Origin: Bin87 sp965261925
Lineage (GTDB): Bacteria; Chloroflexota; Dehalococcoidia; Lucifugimonadales; UBA3495
Length of the DNA: 64,000 nt
NCBI GenBank assembly: GCA_965261925.1
Contig: OZ253486.1
Coordinates: 186,001 to 250,000 of the forward strand
Direction of reading: 5' to 3'
In this document: piece by piece, positions 1-8,712 of the stretch
Layout of the letters: each line of letters begins with the position of its first letter
How positions within the stretch are numbered: the first letter of the stretch is position 1
Notes under the pieces: model-generated
Database searches by the model: none
The model's input: the letters and a program-made list of their open reading frames with translations, nothing else
Told to the model about the DNA's origin: nothing
Position numbers and translations under genes: made by a program

Positions 1-807
1 GCGCAGCTGGGCTCGGTGCCGACCATTGCCGAGTTCAAGCTCTCTGAATACAACCTGTTCGACTACATGCCCAACTGGGTCCAGCCGCTGGTTGGCAGCA
101 AGGAGGAGCGAATTGCCAAGCTGTCCGAGGACGGCATTCGCAGTGGCATGAAACGCGACGTCATCGATCGCCCCCACGCCAGGACCGACTGGGCCCAGCT
201 CCAGGTGGTCGAGGTGGCGCTGGAGCGGAACCTCAAATACGAGGGGCTGTCAATCGCCGACATCGCCGCGGCCGAGGGCAAGCACCCGCTGGACGTTTTC
301 CTGGACATCGCCCTGGACGAGGACCTGGAAACCGAATTCGCCCATCCGGCCGGCGGACAGGGGGACGATGCACGGGCCGAGCGACTGACCAACCCCTACG
401 TCCACATCTCGGTATCGGACGGCGGCGCACACACCCGGTTCCTGGTCAACAGCGTGTGGCCCGTGTACTTCCTGGCGCACTGGATCCGCGACAATGAGCT
501 GATGACCCTGGAGCAGGCTCACCAAAAGATGAGCGCACTCCCCGCCTGGTTCTCCGACATGAAGGGGCGCGGCACCCTTCGCGTCGGTGATTATGCGGAT
601 GTCATGATCTACAACATGGACGAACTGGGACTGCTGTACGACAAGCCGCGGTTCGAGACCGACTTCCCCGGCGGGGAGAAGCGATTGGTGCAGAAGCCCA
701 CCGGAATTCGCTACATCCTGGTCAACGGCGTGGTCACATTCGTCGAAAACGAGTGCACCGGTGCTTTGCCAGGCACACTCCTGCGCAGCTACGACATGGT
801 CGGCTGA
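1..807 (+). CDS. Amidohydrolase-3 / N-acyl-D-amino-acid deacylase-like protein, C-terminal part
   Basis: The reading frame is open from base 1, so the gene begins upstream of the window and only about 268 C-terminal residues are present. The segment SVSDGGAH is the conserved C-terminal Asp-containing motif of D-aminoacylase-type metal hydrolases, and the tail (DVMIYN, DFPGGEKR, ILVNGVVTF) is the beta-sandwich that closes the metallo-dependent hydrolase fold. Family members hydrolyse N-acyl amino acids or related amides in the cytoplasm; the substrate here cannot be read. It is paralogous to the C-terminal half of the gene at 39176-41197, but has an ordinary linker where that protein carries a Rieske domain. 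A separate Rieske gene lies convergently downstream. The family call is firm; the substrate is unknown. Confidence 0.85.
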   Translation, partial: AQLGSVPTIAEFKLSEYNLFDYMPNWVQPLVGSKEERIAKLSEDGIRSGMKRDVIDRPHARTDWAQLQVVEVALERNLKYEGLSIADIAAAEGKHPLDVFLDIALDEDLETEFAHPAGGQGDDARAERLTNPYVHISVSDGGAHTRFLVNSVWPVYFLAHWIRDNELMTLEQAHQKMSALPAWFSDMKGRGTLRVGDYADVMIYNMDELGLLYDKPRFETDFPGGEKRLVQKPTGIRYILVNGVVTFVENECTGALPGTLLRSYDMVG

Positions 808-837
808 TCCTGATCTGATCGCCAACGCACCGGCAAT

Positions 838-872
838 CGGCCCCGGAACTTCGCGCTCCGGGGCCGGATTTA
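838..872. terminator. Bidirectional hairpin terminator between convergent genes
   Basis: A perfect 10-bp stem (838-847 with 857-866, CGGCCCCGGA and its complement) closes a 9-nt loop and is followed by GATTTAT. It lies between the stop codons of the convergent amidohydrolase and Rieske genes, so it can terminate both transcripts. Confidence 0.7.
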
Positions 873-903
873 TCTCGGTAGCCGAGCGGTGTGCCGAAGC
901 GGC

Positions 904-1272
904 CTACTCGTCAGGCACCAGCGCCACCAGCCGGCCCTCCTGCAGCGTTACCAGGAAAGCCTTCATGCGAAAGTCCGGTTGGTTGACGCAGGTTCCCTCG
1001 CCCTTCTCGTACTGCCAGCCGTGGCCGTCGCAGACAAACACCTCGTCACCTTCATCCTCGATCTCGCCGCCCTGATGCGGACATATAGTGGACAGTAGCT
1101 TGTATCCGTCGCGGCCGCGCACCAGGAAATACGAAGCATCACCCACCTTCACGGTAGCCGGGAGGTCGGTGAAAGCGGACTCTTCTCCCAGCTCGACTCT
1201 CACCTTTCTGGAGCGGGCCGAGCCACTCACCTGCCTCATGGTAACGGTGCCTCTGCGACGTTCGGTAGCCAT
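904..1272 (-). CDS. Stand-alone Rieske [2Fe-2S] ferredoxin-like protein
   Basis: This 122-residue protein has one Rieske domain. The cluster ligands are visible as C64-P-H66 and C81-D-G-H84, with 14 residues between H66 and C81, slightly shorter than in typical Rieske ferredoxins. There is no signal peptide or membrane segment, so a cytoplasmic electron carrier or redox sensor is likely. The start at 1272 follows an AAGGA about 8 nt upstream. Residues 22-88 align closely with the Rieske segment embedded in the amidohydrolase at 39176-41197, sharing RKV, YFLV, RDGYKLLS, CPHQGG and CDxHGxxYE. It faces an amidohydrolase gene across a shared terminator, which suggests a functional pairing. No oxygenase partner is encoded nearby. 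Confidence 0.85.
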   Translation of the reverse strand: MATERRRGTVTMRQVSGSARSRKVRVELGEESAFTDLPATVKVGDASYFLVRGRDGYKLLSTICPHQGGEIEDEGDEVFVCDGHGWQYEKGEGTCVNQPDFRMKAFLVTLQEGRLVALVPDE

Positions 1273-1424
1273 TGCAATCGTCCTTGACGCTGTCGTCGGT
1301 TCCTATCGGTAGCACTCGGCCGCAGTATAGCAAATCGGCGTCGGTTTTAGGCCGACAGTAGCCCCACCGTTGCCTCGATGCTACACTGGCGCAAATCAGA
1401 ATACGAAAAACGTAGGAGGTAGTC

Positions 1425-2519
1425 ATGGTTGACCTCGGAACTGCGACAAATCTGGGAAATCTGGGTCTTGCGGTGGGTACGCCGTCCATCAAATCGGTGG
1501 GGCCGCTTGCCTTCGGCCCGGAGGGCGTGCTATTCGCCGCCGACAACGTGGGCGCGTCGATTTTCGCCATTGACGTCGGCGACACCGACGGCGGCGGTAA
1601 CCCGCAGGCCGTGAACCTCGAGAACTTCGACGCGTCCCTGGCGTCCTACCTGGGTTGCTCCCGCGAGGATGTGGCCATACGCGATCTGGCCGTACACCCG
1701 ACCTCGGGCAACGTGTACTGTTCCGTCCTGCGCGGCAGCGGCGACGCCGCAGTGCCGGTGATCATCAGCGTGTCCGGCGACGGCTCCATCGGAGACGTGC
1801 TGCTGGAGGACGTGGCTTTCTCCCAGTTCGTCATTACCGATGCTGCCGGCGAGGACGACCCGCGCCTGGTCACCCGCATGAAGCTGCGCACGGTCACCGT
1901 CACCGACATGTCATACGTCGATGGCCTGCTGCTGGTGGCCGGAACCTCCAACGAGGAGTTCACCTCAACCCTGCGGCGGATCCCCTTCCCCTTCAACGGC
2001 GATGCCGCAGCCAACTCCCTGGAGATATTCCACGTTTCCCACGGCCAGTACGAAACGGCCGCGCCCATCCGCGCCTTCGTACCCTATCAGGGCAACGCCA
2101 GCATCCTGGCCAGTTACACCTGCACTCCGGTGGTGCAGTTCTCGTTGGCCGACTTCGACTCGAACCGGCACGTCATGGGCAAGACCGTTGCCGAGTTGGG
2201 TTCCCACAATCACCCGCTGGACCTGATCTCCTACCAGCACGACGGCAGCGAATATCTGCTGGTCTGCAACGACCGGCATCCGGTGTTCAAGGTCGCCTGC
2301 AAGGACATCGACGGGCAGGGCCCGCTCACCGTGCCGGATGACTCCCTCGACGCCTCACCGGCCGACCCGGTCACGCCCGGGGTGGGAGTGCCGCGCCAGT
2401 TGCTGCCGCATCCCGGTGTCAAGCGCATGGCCAACCTCAACGGGAACGGCGTGCTGATGCTCCAGCAGGACGAGGACGGCCATTCCCACCTCCACACCTA
2501 CGCTACCGCTACGCTGTGA
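1425..2519 (+). CDS. Unknown protein, beta-propeller-like, about 364 aa
   Basis: I do not recognise a named family. Repeated blocks such as PLAFGPEGVLFAADN, DLAVHPTSGNVYCSV and VDGLLLVAGTSNEEF have the rhythm of beta-propeller blades (hydrophobic strand, Gly-Asn or Asp turn, strand). There is no signal peptide. The start at 1425 has a strong AGGAGG about 7 nt upstream. Its TGA stop overlaps the GTG start of the next gene (GTGA, 4-bp overlap), so the two proteins are translationally coupled and probably work together. A binding or redox role is possible but not supported by any catalytic motif I can see. Confidence 0.6.
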   Translation: MVDLGTATNLGNLGLAVGTPSIKSVGPLAFGPEGVLFAADNVGASIFAIDVGDTDGGGNPQAVNLENFDASLASYLGCSREDVAIRDLAVHPTSGNVYCSVLRGSGDAAVPVIISVSGDGSIGDVLLEDVAFSQFVITDAAGEDDPRLVTRMKLRTVTVTDMSYVDGLLLVAGTSNEEFTSTLRRIPFPFNGDAAANSLEIFHVSHGQYETAAPIRAFVPYQGNASILASYTCTPVVQFSLADFDSNRHVMGKTVAELGSHNHPLDLISYQHDGSEYLLVCNDRHPVFKVACKDIDGQGPLTVPDDSLDASPADPVTPGVGVPRQLLPHPGVKRMANLNGNGVLMLQQDEDGHSHLHTYATATL

Positions 2520-3628
2520 CCCACGGCCGTCACCTGCAACTGGAGTGGGCGCAGCACCAGGGACGCGACTGCCTGAAAATCAGCGGTTGGACCGCGATTG
2601 AACTTCGCGAGTTGGACAGGTTGGACGCCGGGACAATGCCCCGGCGTCTGGCCGTATATCCCAGCGAAGCCCTGGCTGCAGCCGGCCACACACCGTCCGT
2701 TCCGCCGGTCGCCGGCCGTTTTCTAATTCACGGCAGGTCCATCTGCTTCGTGCCCCGCTTCCCCTTCGCCGACGGCGTGAGCTATTCCCTGCTGGCCGAG
2801 GCCGCCGGCCAAGGGGAAGGCGCCGAGGTCTGGGAGATCCAGCGGCCATCCCCGTCGGTTGCTTCCACCGCGGAGGTCCTGGCGATCTATCCCACGGCCG
2901 CTGAGTTGCCGGTGAACCTGCTGCGGGTGTACGTGCACTTCTCCGCGCCGATGAGCGAGGGTTGGGCGGCGCGTGCGATAAGAGTCAGTCGCGGAGACAC
3001 CGGCGAAACATTGGAGGGAGTCTTCCTCCCGCCCGAGCCGGAGCTGTGGGACGCCCAGCGAAGACGCCTGACGATGCTGCTGGACCCTGGACGCATCAAG
3101 CGGGGTTTGGTTCCCAACCTGGAGTTGGGGTACCCCCTGGTTGAGGGCACGACGGTCAACATCACAATCGCCCCGGCCTTTCGTGATGCAACGGGTCGGC
3201 CACTCAAAGTCGGTGCGGAACGGAGCTACAGCATCGGCCCGGCTTTGCGGTCGCGCCTTGACCCGCACGCCTGGCAATTGGCCGCCCCGGTCGCCGGCTC
3301 TCGAGACCCGCTGCTGGTCGAATTCGACCAGCCCCTGGACCACGGGCTGCTGCAGCACAGCCTGTCGGTGCGGAACGCGGCGGGCAAGACCCTGGACGGC
3401 GTTGCCAAAACCGCAACGGGTGAGCGCGACTGGAGCTTCACGCCGAACACTCCCTGGGTCACCGGCGAATATCAGCTGGTTGTCGAACCGCGCCTCGAAG
3501 ACGTAGTCGGAAATTCGCCGGCCCGGGTTTTTGACCGGGACGTTTCGAGGTTGGAGGATGCGCCATCGCGGCGGGAGGCAGTGGCGGTAAGCTTCGCGTG
3601 CGCGGCCGGCGCGACGACACTGCCGTAG
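2516..3628 (+). CDS. Unknown protein with bacterial Ig-like domains, coupled to upstream gene
   Basis: This protein of about 370 residues starts at a GTG overlapping the previous stop. The segment LAIYPTAAELPVNLLRVYVHFSAPM and the later LLVEFDQPLDHGLL are typical of Big/SbsA-like Ig domains (strand, then FSxPM or FDQPL), suggesting two such domains around residues 120-240 and 255-340. No signal peptide or membrane anchor is evident, which is odd for an Ig-like protein. The overlap points to stoichiometric production with the propeller-like protein. Function is unknown. The last ~15 residues are low-complexity and the true end may be blurred. Confidence 0.55.
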   Translation: MTHGRHLQLEWAQHQGRDCLKISGWTAIELRELDRLDAGTMPRRLAVYPSEALAAAGHTPSVPPVAGRFLIHGRSICFVPRFPFADGVSYSLLAEAAGQGEGAEVWEIQRPSPSVASTAEVLAIYPTAAELPVNLLRVYVHFSAPMSEGWAARAIRVSRGDTGETLEGVFLPPEPELWDAQRRRLTMLLDPGRIKRGLVPNLELGYPLVEGTTVNITIAPAFRDATGRPLKVGAERSYSIGPALRSRLDPHAWQLAAPVAGSRDPLLVEFDQPLDHGLLQHSLSVRNAAGKTLDGVAKTATGERDWSFTPNTPWVTGEYQLVVEPRLEDVVGNSPARVFDRDVSRLEDAPSRREAVAVSFACAAGATTLP

Positions 3629-3942
3629 CAGGAATCCCGCGAAATCACGATCTCCGCCTCAGGCGCAGTCGCCTGGAGTAGGCAACACAACGTCCGCCAT
3701 TGCCAAGATAAGATGCAATCAGCCCAGCAGGATGACTGACGCGGGAACTTTCAGCCGTTGTCCCCGGCTTTTTGCACAATTCTTTATTGGTTCGATGTAT
3801 GCGCCATCGTTCGCGCAATGTCCAGCACCTACCCAATACGTTGTACTCGAACCACCTGCGGACCGGGACGCTTGATGTTTTGTTGTATGCTCGGTAACAA
3901 TGGCCACGGCCTGGCTCTGGGTCGAAAACGGAAACATCCAAG
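3629..3942. other. Intergenic stretch without a recognisable gene
   Basis: I see no gene with a credible ribosome site or family match. The stretch ends at the inverted-repeat end of an IS1380 remnant at 3943. Confidence 0.5.
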
Positions 3943-4335
3943 CCCGAATCCACCGAACCGAGTGGTGGGGGCACTGTAACGGGTCAGCACAGGAATGGAG
4001 ACGGGATCGTCCAGTCGGATTTCGGGTGGATGGCGCCAGTGGGGGGCCTGTTGTCGGTGAAGGGAGCCGCGCATGGAGTACATGGAGGCAGCAAGGAACT
4101 TTCGCTGGCCCATGGTGTCGCGCGAGTTGGAGAGACCTTCGGCTGACGAGTGGATGTGACCGGTAGGTGAGGGGGACAGTGGCGGGCCGGTTGCCGGCTT
4201 CGCGGTCAGGAAGGGAGCGGCAGGGCGCGCACTCTCGCCCCTGCTCGAGTGAACTGGTTTTCCCGGGGCCAGCGCTGGGGAAGATGTAGGGTGAGGCGTC
4301 CGGCCAGCCGGTTGAGACCTGGAACGCTCATCCGG
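3943..4335 (-). mobile_element. IS1380-family remnant, 3' end only
   Basis: The stretch starts with the terminal repeat CCCGAATCCACCGA shared by all IS1380 copies in the window. It continues through the same non-coding 3' region found at 30368-30610 and into codons for the transposase C-terminus (LPQRWPRENQF...RALPLPS, about 4212-4310). Everything upstream of the last ~35 codons is missing, so this is a dead end fragment. Confidence 0.8.
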
Positions 4336-4416
4336 AAGTGGGCTGACTGTAGCAGTGTCGAGAATCTTATATTCTTCTCATTCCGCTCCTTTCCCAAGTT
4401 ATTCCATTTGTCTATT

Positions 4417-4441
4417 TAGTTTGCAGGACAAACTAGTTTGT
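4417..4441. promoter_or_regulatory. Overlapping palindromic operator upstream of the membrane protein-regulator operon
   Basis: TAGTTTG, a 5-nt spacer, CAAACTA and a second overlapping TAGTTTG occur in 24 bases. They include the perfect 14-bp palindrome ACAAACTAGTTTGT at 4428-4441. The site lies ~77 bp before the 4518 start codon. A winged-helix dimer, probably the product of the downstream gene at 5147, is the natural candidate to bind it (inference). Confidence 0.55.
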
Positions 4442-4517
4442 AATAAAGTCCGTTCCCGCAGTCAAGAGCGAGCCTTACCGCTATTTCCAGGCGGGATCGA
4501 CTGCGAGGAGGGACACG

Positions 4518-5150
4518 ATGCAACAAGCTGACAGCGTAAGAACGGAACTCACCCCCGAAGAGAGCTGGCGCACAATACACACCACCCTGGCCCAGTCCCA
4601 GAATTCCCTTTATCCGGCAGGGACAGCGTACATCCTCCTGCTGTGGGGGGCCATCACGTCGGTATACTTTTTCACCCTGTTCACAGTATCGGAATTGGGG
4701 CCGGATTTCGAAGCAAGCTACCCCTGGTACCCTGTACCGCTGTGGTTCGTCCTCGGCACTGTTGGCATGGTTGGCAGTGCATTGATCGGTCGCCACGGGG
4801 GCTCGAGCAACGCGGACCACGCAACGGCTCGCAGAGCAGGGCTCAGGGTGTTTGCATTCTGGATGACGGTGGTTACCGCGGCGTGTTTGATCCCCGGCGC
4901 GGCGGGATTGTGGTCATCCGGCGAGTCAGAGAACATACCGTATGTCGCCATCGGGGTTGTGTGCTTGGGCTATGTGCTGTTCGGGATAATGTACCGCCCA
5001 GCCCTCGCGCTGGTTGGAGTGGGGATGGCAGCGTCATTCTACATCCCGGGCTACCTCGGGGGCGACCTGGCAACATTGGGTACGGGAGCGGGCATGCTGG
5101 CAGTGACCGTGCTTGGCGCTGCGTGGATCCACCGAAGCGGCCAGCCATGA
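4518..5150 (+). CDS. Polytopic membrane protein of unknown function, partner of a wHTH regulator
   Basis: This 210-residue protein has about six hydrophobic segments (for example AYILLLWGAITSVYFFTLF, VPLWFVLGTVGMVGSALI, FAFWMTVVTAACLIPGAAG, VAIGVVCLGYVLFGIMY). The start at 4518 follows a GGAGGG. Its stop overlaps the ATG of the winged-helix gene (ATGA), a pairing common for small regulator-membrane protein operons in Actinobacteria and Chloroflexota. Substrate or sensing role is unknown. A palindromic operator sits upstream. Confidence 0.65.
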   Translation: MQQADSVRTELTPEESWRTIHTTLAQSQNSLYPAGTAYILLLWGAITSVYFFTLFTVSELGPDFEASYPWYPVPLWFVLGTVGMVGSALIGRHGGSSNADHATARRAGLRVFAFWMTVVTAACLIPGAAGLWSSGESENIPYVAIGVVCLGYVLFGIMYRPALALVGVGMAASFYIPGYLGGDLATLGTGAGMLAVTVLGAAWIHRSGQP

Positions 5151-5458
5151 CGAGCGAGGATATTGTCCTCGACCAAACCATCCACCAGCCCACCAGGCTG
5201 CGAATGATGACCATGCTGGTCTCGCAACCCGAGGATGGCCGCCTTGCCTACGGCTTCATCCAGAAAACCCTCGGTCTGACCGCCGGCAACCTGACGATAC
5301 ACCTGCGCAAGTTGGAGGATGCCGGCTTCCTGGTAAAAACCAAGGAATTCCTGGACGCAAAGCCGCGAACCTGGGTGGAGGCGACCCCAGCAGGCCGCGC
5401 CGCCTTCACCGAATATCTCTCAAATCTGCATAGGGTGCTCAACTGGCCGTCCATGTAG
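5147..5458 (+). CDS. Winged-helix (HTH_34/MarR-ArsR type) transcriptional regulator
   Basis: This 103-residue protein resembles the small HTH_34 regulators: helix LDQTIHQPTRLRMMTMLVS, recognition region LTAGNLTIHLRKLEDAGFL, and a wing VKTKEFLDAKPRTWVEATPAG. It acts as a dimeric DNA-binding protein in the cytoplasm. It overlaps the upstream membrane protein gene by 4 bp (ATGA) and is therefore co-expressed with it. The palindrome at 4417-4441 is the likely autoregulatory site. No ligand-binding domain is present beyond the wing, so the signal is unknown. Confidence 0.8.
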   Translation: MTSEDIVLDQTIHQPTRLRMMTMLVSQPEDGRLAYGFIQKTLGLTAGNLTIHLRKLEDAGFLVKTKEFLDAKPRTWVEATPAGRAAFTEYLSNLHRVLNWPSM

Positions 5459-5795
5459 CCTGCCTCGGTAGTAAGGCGATTTCGCTACTCAAGTATTGGT
5501 TGATTGCCAGCCGGGCGGTTGCTGAAAGTGTTCACATTCGTGACGAATATCGTGCCTGTCTCATGAGTGAATTGCGAAGCTCGGAACCCGCGTGAGCGGG
5601 TTTGCAGACGTACAGCGAAGGTGTTCCGCGCCCAGATGATCTTGCACGACAAGGTGTTATTCGCTGGTTTGAACTCAGCCGAAAATTACGGGTTGGAATT
5701 GAACCACTTCGATAGCGAGGGCATCATCGCCAGACGTTTGGCGGAGGCGCTTGGGAAGATTGCTCAGAGGTGGAGACGTGATATAAATTTACGAG
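5459..5795. other. Intergenic stretch, nothing recognised
   Basis: No credible gene was found between the regulator stop and the IS21 relic. At 5477-5490 the string GATTTCGCTACTC resembles the inverted-repeat core of the 51181-54580 element; it may be a solo end or chance. Confidence 0.4.
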
Positions 5796-6120
5796 ATGAA
5801 AGAGTCGGGCCATTCGACCCCGGGGATTGCTCGGGAGCTGGGTCTGGCGCGGAATACTGTGCTGCGGTACCTGAGGTCGCAGGAGGCAATACGGCCCAAG
5901 CCGCGATCCCGGCGCGGGTCGAAGTCGGATGCTTGCACTGAGCATCTTGACCGGCGGATGGAGGAACGATTGGAAAATTGCGTGTGTTGCTGCGGGAGCT
6001 ACGCGAGCTGGGATACGACGGCAACAACACGATCTTGTCGAAATGCGTGAGGCCACGCCGCAGGGAACGTCAGCCCGCAGCGACGATGCGGTTTGAGACG
6101 GGACCCGGGGAGCATGCGTG
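5796..6120 (+). pseudogene. istA: IS21-family istA transposase N-terminal relic
   Basis: The frame from 5796 encodes an IstA-like helix-turn-helix (STPGIARELGLARNTVLRYL) and the basic linker. A frameshift near 5970 moves the rest into another frame, where LLRELRELGYDG, RPRRRERQPAATMRFETGPGE are readable before the frame ends near 6120. The integrase core and istB are absent. A second istA stub and four istB stubs occur elsewhere in the window. Confidence 0.75.
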
Positions 6121-6187
6121 AGTGGACTTGGAGGGGCCCGCCCTACATCGGCGAAGACGGGGACCAGCGTCGGGTCTGGGTGTTGGT

Positions 6188-6862
6188 ATGAACCATATCT
6201 TCCATAACCTGCTTCGGTTAGATGCGCTGACCTTCAGTGACGGCGTGTCGGCTGCTTTCTTTCTAGGTTACCGCCTCGAAGACCGTTCTGGCGATTTATG
6301 GAGCGATCGGTTCACGAAGTTCAAGTTCGAACCCGACGATGTTTCTTCAGCAGGCGCCGCAAGGCTGATGGTCCACGCTGCCCGCATCCTTGTTTATGGC
6401 TTGGGCTTGAGCGTTAGCCGAACCGTCTTCGCGCCGGCCCTTCGCTCGGCCGAGCGGTCCGCAGACCCGAACGGCGTGCCGGCGATGATCGCCCAGCGCT
6501 GCGCCGAGGTTGCCGGTTGCCGTTATGAGCCAGGGCTGTTGCAGAAGAACGTCAACCTGCCCACGGGTCGTGGCGCTCTCGACCCTGCATTTCGCGTTCT
6601 GCTGGCGGAGAACGCCGATTATCGCTCTGCCTCCACGGACGCCGACACAGTGATTATCGTCGATGACTTTGTAGCTACCGGCAAGACCCTGTCACTGGCC
6701 GCCAGGGCAATTCTGGAACGAAACCCGTGCACAACCGTGTATGGCCTCGCCTTGGCTAAACCCGAATGGCACGGCCTGATGCTCGACTGGTACGATACAA
6801 TCGCGAATAACGACCACATCCCCCATCAGTGGAACGACATCTGGCTCTCCGGCAGTTCCTGA
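6188..6862 (+). CDS. Phosphoribosyltransferase-fold protein
   Basis: This 224-residue protein carries the PRPP-binding loop VIIVDDFVATGKTL with D159-D160 and T164-G165-K166-T167. The N-terminal ~120 residues do not look like a standard hypoxanthine, orotate or uracil PRTase, so the acceptor is unclear. The start at 6188 is the first ATG before a good PRTase N-terminus; the longer GTG start at 6122 adds IS-derived residues. A HAD hydrolase gene follows 39 bp downstream in the same direction. The pair could act in base or nucleotide salvage, or resemble the PRTase-HAD pairs known from stress-response (Ter-type) operons; this is inference. Confidence 0.7.
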   Translation: MNHIFHNLLRLDALTFSDGVSAAFFLGYRLEDRSGDLWSDRFTKFKFEPDDVSSAGAARLMVHAARILVYGLGLSVSRTVFAPALRSAERSADPNGVPAMIAQRCAEVAGCRYEPGLLQKNVNLPTGRGALDPAFRVLLAENADYRSASTDADTVIIVDDFVATGKTLSLAARAILERNPCTTVYGLALAKPEWHGLMLDWYDTIANNDHIPHQWNDIWLSGSS

Positions 6863-6901
6863 ATACCATGCCGTGTTTGACCACCGGGGTGAGGAGCTTC
6901 C

Positions 6902-7756
6902 ATGATCGACCTAGTGGCTTTTGATCTCGATGGTACGGTGCTGGACCCTCAGAGCCGACTCACGGACACGGCTGCTGCAACCATCGCCGACCTGGTCCTG
7001 CGCGGCATCACCGCGGTTAGCATCAGCGGCCGGAGCATCAGACGCACTTTGGAGGCTTTCGAGGGGCACTCCCAACTCGTTTCAGGATTGTATCTGGCCG
7101 GTTACAACGGATCGGTGATCGTCGGCCCTGATGCGGGTTCGGGACGTCCAGTGATGCACGAGGATCGGCTGGACGCAGACATCTTCGTGGAATTGGCGCG
7201 CTACGCGCATGGAGCCAATTTGAACCTGGTTTGCGCGCAGTTCGAACGCATCGACGGCGAAGTCGTTGAGGAGTACCGGCACGCCCAACCGGTCGATGGC
7301 CTGGAGGCATTCGGGGGGCCGGGATTTGTTCTTGACCCCGATTTATATTCTCGCTGTCTGGTCGGCGACTACAAACCTCCGCCCATGGCCATAATGGTAG
7401 TTGATCCCGACGAGCGGCCCGGCCACATCGCTGATTTGGAGGCCTTGGGCGGCGCTCAGGTAAACGTGAGCTGGGCGCTACCCAACCGAGTGCAGGTGAT
7501 ACGCCGCGGCGTGGACAAGGGCCGGGCGTTGATGATGCTGGCCCAGCAGATGGGCGTGCCCCTGGAGCGGGTTCTGGCCATTGGCGACGCCGACAACGAT
7601 CTTCCTATGCTGCGCGCGGCCGGCATCGGCGTGCTTATGGGCAACGCCAAAGAGCCGGTCCGGGCGGCCGTACAGGGCGAGGGCATGCGCATTGGGCCGA
7701 CGCTGGCCGAGGACGGCTTTGCCACCATGGTGCGAGAATACGCGCTGACCGGTTGA
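6902..7756 (+). CDS. Cof-type HAD-superfamily hydrolase
   Basis: This 284-residue protein has all HAD motifs: D8-L-D10-G-T (motif I), SISGRS (motif II, about residues 41-46), a basic RGVDKG stretch (motif III), and G-D229-A-D-N-D233 (motif IV). The large C2 cap inserted between motifs II and III is that of Cof/sugar-phosphatase-type enzymes. It hydrolyses small phosphate esters in the cytoplasm. GAGGAG precedes the start by 7 nt. It is likely co-transcribed with the PRTase-like gene upstream, so a nucleotide or sugar phosphate substrate is plausible. Confidence 0.85.
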   Translation: MIDLVAFDLDGTVLDPQSRLTDTAAATIADLVLRGITAVSISGRSIRRTLEAFEGHSQLVSGLYLAGYNGSVIVGPDAGSGRPVMHEDRLDADIFVELARYAHGANLNLVCAQFERIDGEVVEEYRHAQPVDGLEAFGGPGFVLDPDLYSRCLVGDYKPPPMAIMVVDPDERPGHIADLEALGGAQVNVSWALPNRVQVIRRGVDKGRALMMLAQQMGVPLERVLAIGDADNDLPMLRAAGIGVLMGNAKEPVRAAVQGEGMRIGPTLAEDGFATMVREYALTG

Positions 7757-8712
7757 AACCTTCTGGCAAGTCAACCCACTGCCTTGATGCCTTGACCATC
7801 TGGCTCTGCCAAGGCTCTCGCTGAATCGACAGGTACGGGACGCCAATCATGGTCGACCGATGGATGAACACCGCTACCCATACACCAATCGATCACGACC
7901 GCAGGGCGGGTTTACGACGGCGTCCCCGTCCCCGTTCAGGTCGCTATCGGTCGCCCCGGAGACGGGCTCGGGTAGCTGCGGCGGGTGGTCGACGGTGTCT
8001 TCGCGTCATCAGCATGGTCCTCGAACCACCGGACGTCCTCGGCGGGGTACCGCTCTCCCTTGGACGCCTGGCTTATCCTTCCGCAAAGGATGAACCTACC
8101 CAAGTCAACGATGACGCTCTCCTGCTAATGTAAGCCGGCGGCTTTGCCTGGCCGGCTGGCGTGCTAGCGCGCATCGGTGTCCATTGGGCTCAGCGGGAAT
8201 CGGCCGGCCGGCTTTTGGAAATACCGCGGCGCCTCGTGCCCACCGCCGGACGGACCGGTTCTGTTAGTTGGACGGAAGTGAACTGACGCAGTGGCAATAA
8301 GCAACGGGCGCTGATAATGCGGACACGGGAACCTACAGGAGCCGGCGACCGGTAGATCACTGGAGTGGCCGAGTCTGCGCCAAACTCTGCCACTTTTCTA
8401 GGCGGGGCCTTGATTCGTTCACTCGGGCAGTCGTGAAATGATGACGCCGGCTTGTTGTTTCAGCAGAGTTCACTGATGCAATCTGCCATCATGGATGTAC
8501 CCGAACCGGTGGAGACTCCTGGCAGATCTCGCGGCCGTCGTAGAGCAGGGCCGCGAATGAAACGACAACTATCGCGTCAGGATGATCCACAGAGCGCGCA
8601 GGCCCGGCGTGGCGTGATGCGGGGCCACCGCCACGGCATCCGTTAGCTGGGTCCGATTCTTCACCGGTTCACCCCTTCTGCCGACTGCTCTTGGACCGCG
8701 GTTCGGACAACC
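7757..8712. other. Long intergenic region without a recognisable gene
   Basis: About 950 bases with short open frames of arginine-rich, low-quality composition and no plausible ribosome sites. An AGCCGGC/GCCGGCT inverted repeat lies near 8131-8156 without a T tract. The region ends at the TA target dinucleotide of the IS630 element. Confidence 0.5.

Noticed and set aside
3645..3974. Minus-strand frame covering the IS1380 end
   Set aside because: It crosses the terminal repeat of the element and has no protein-like features.
7849..8133. Short Arg-rich open frame after the HAD gene
   Set aside because: No ribosome site, poor composition, no family resemblance.
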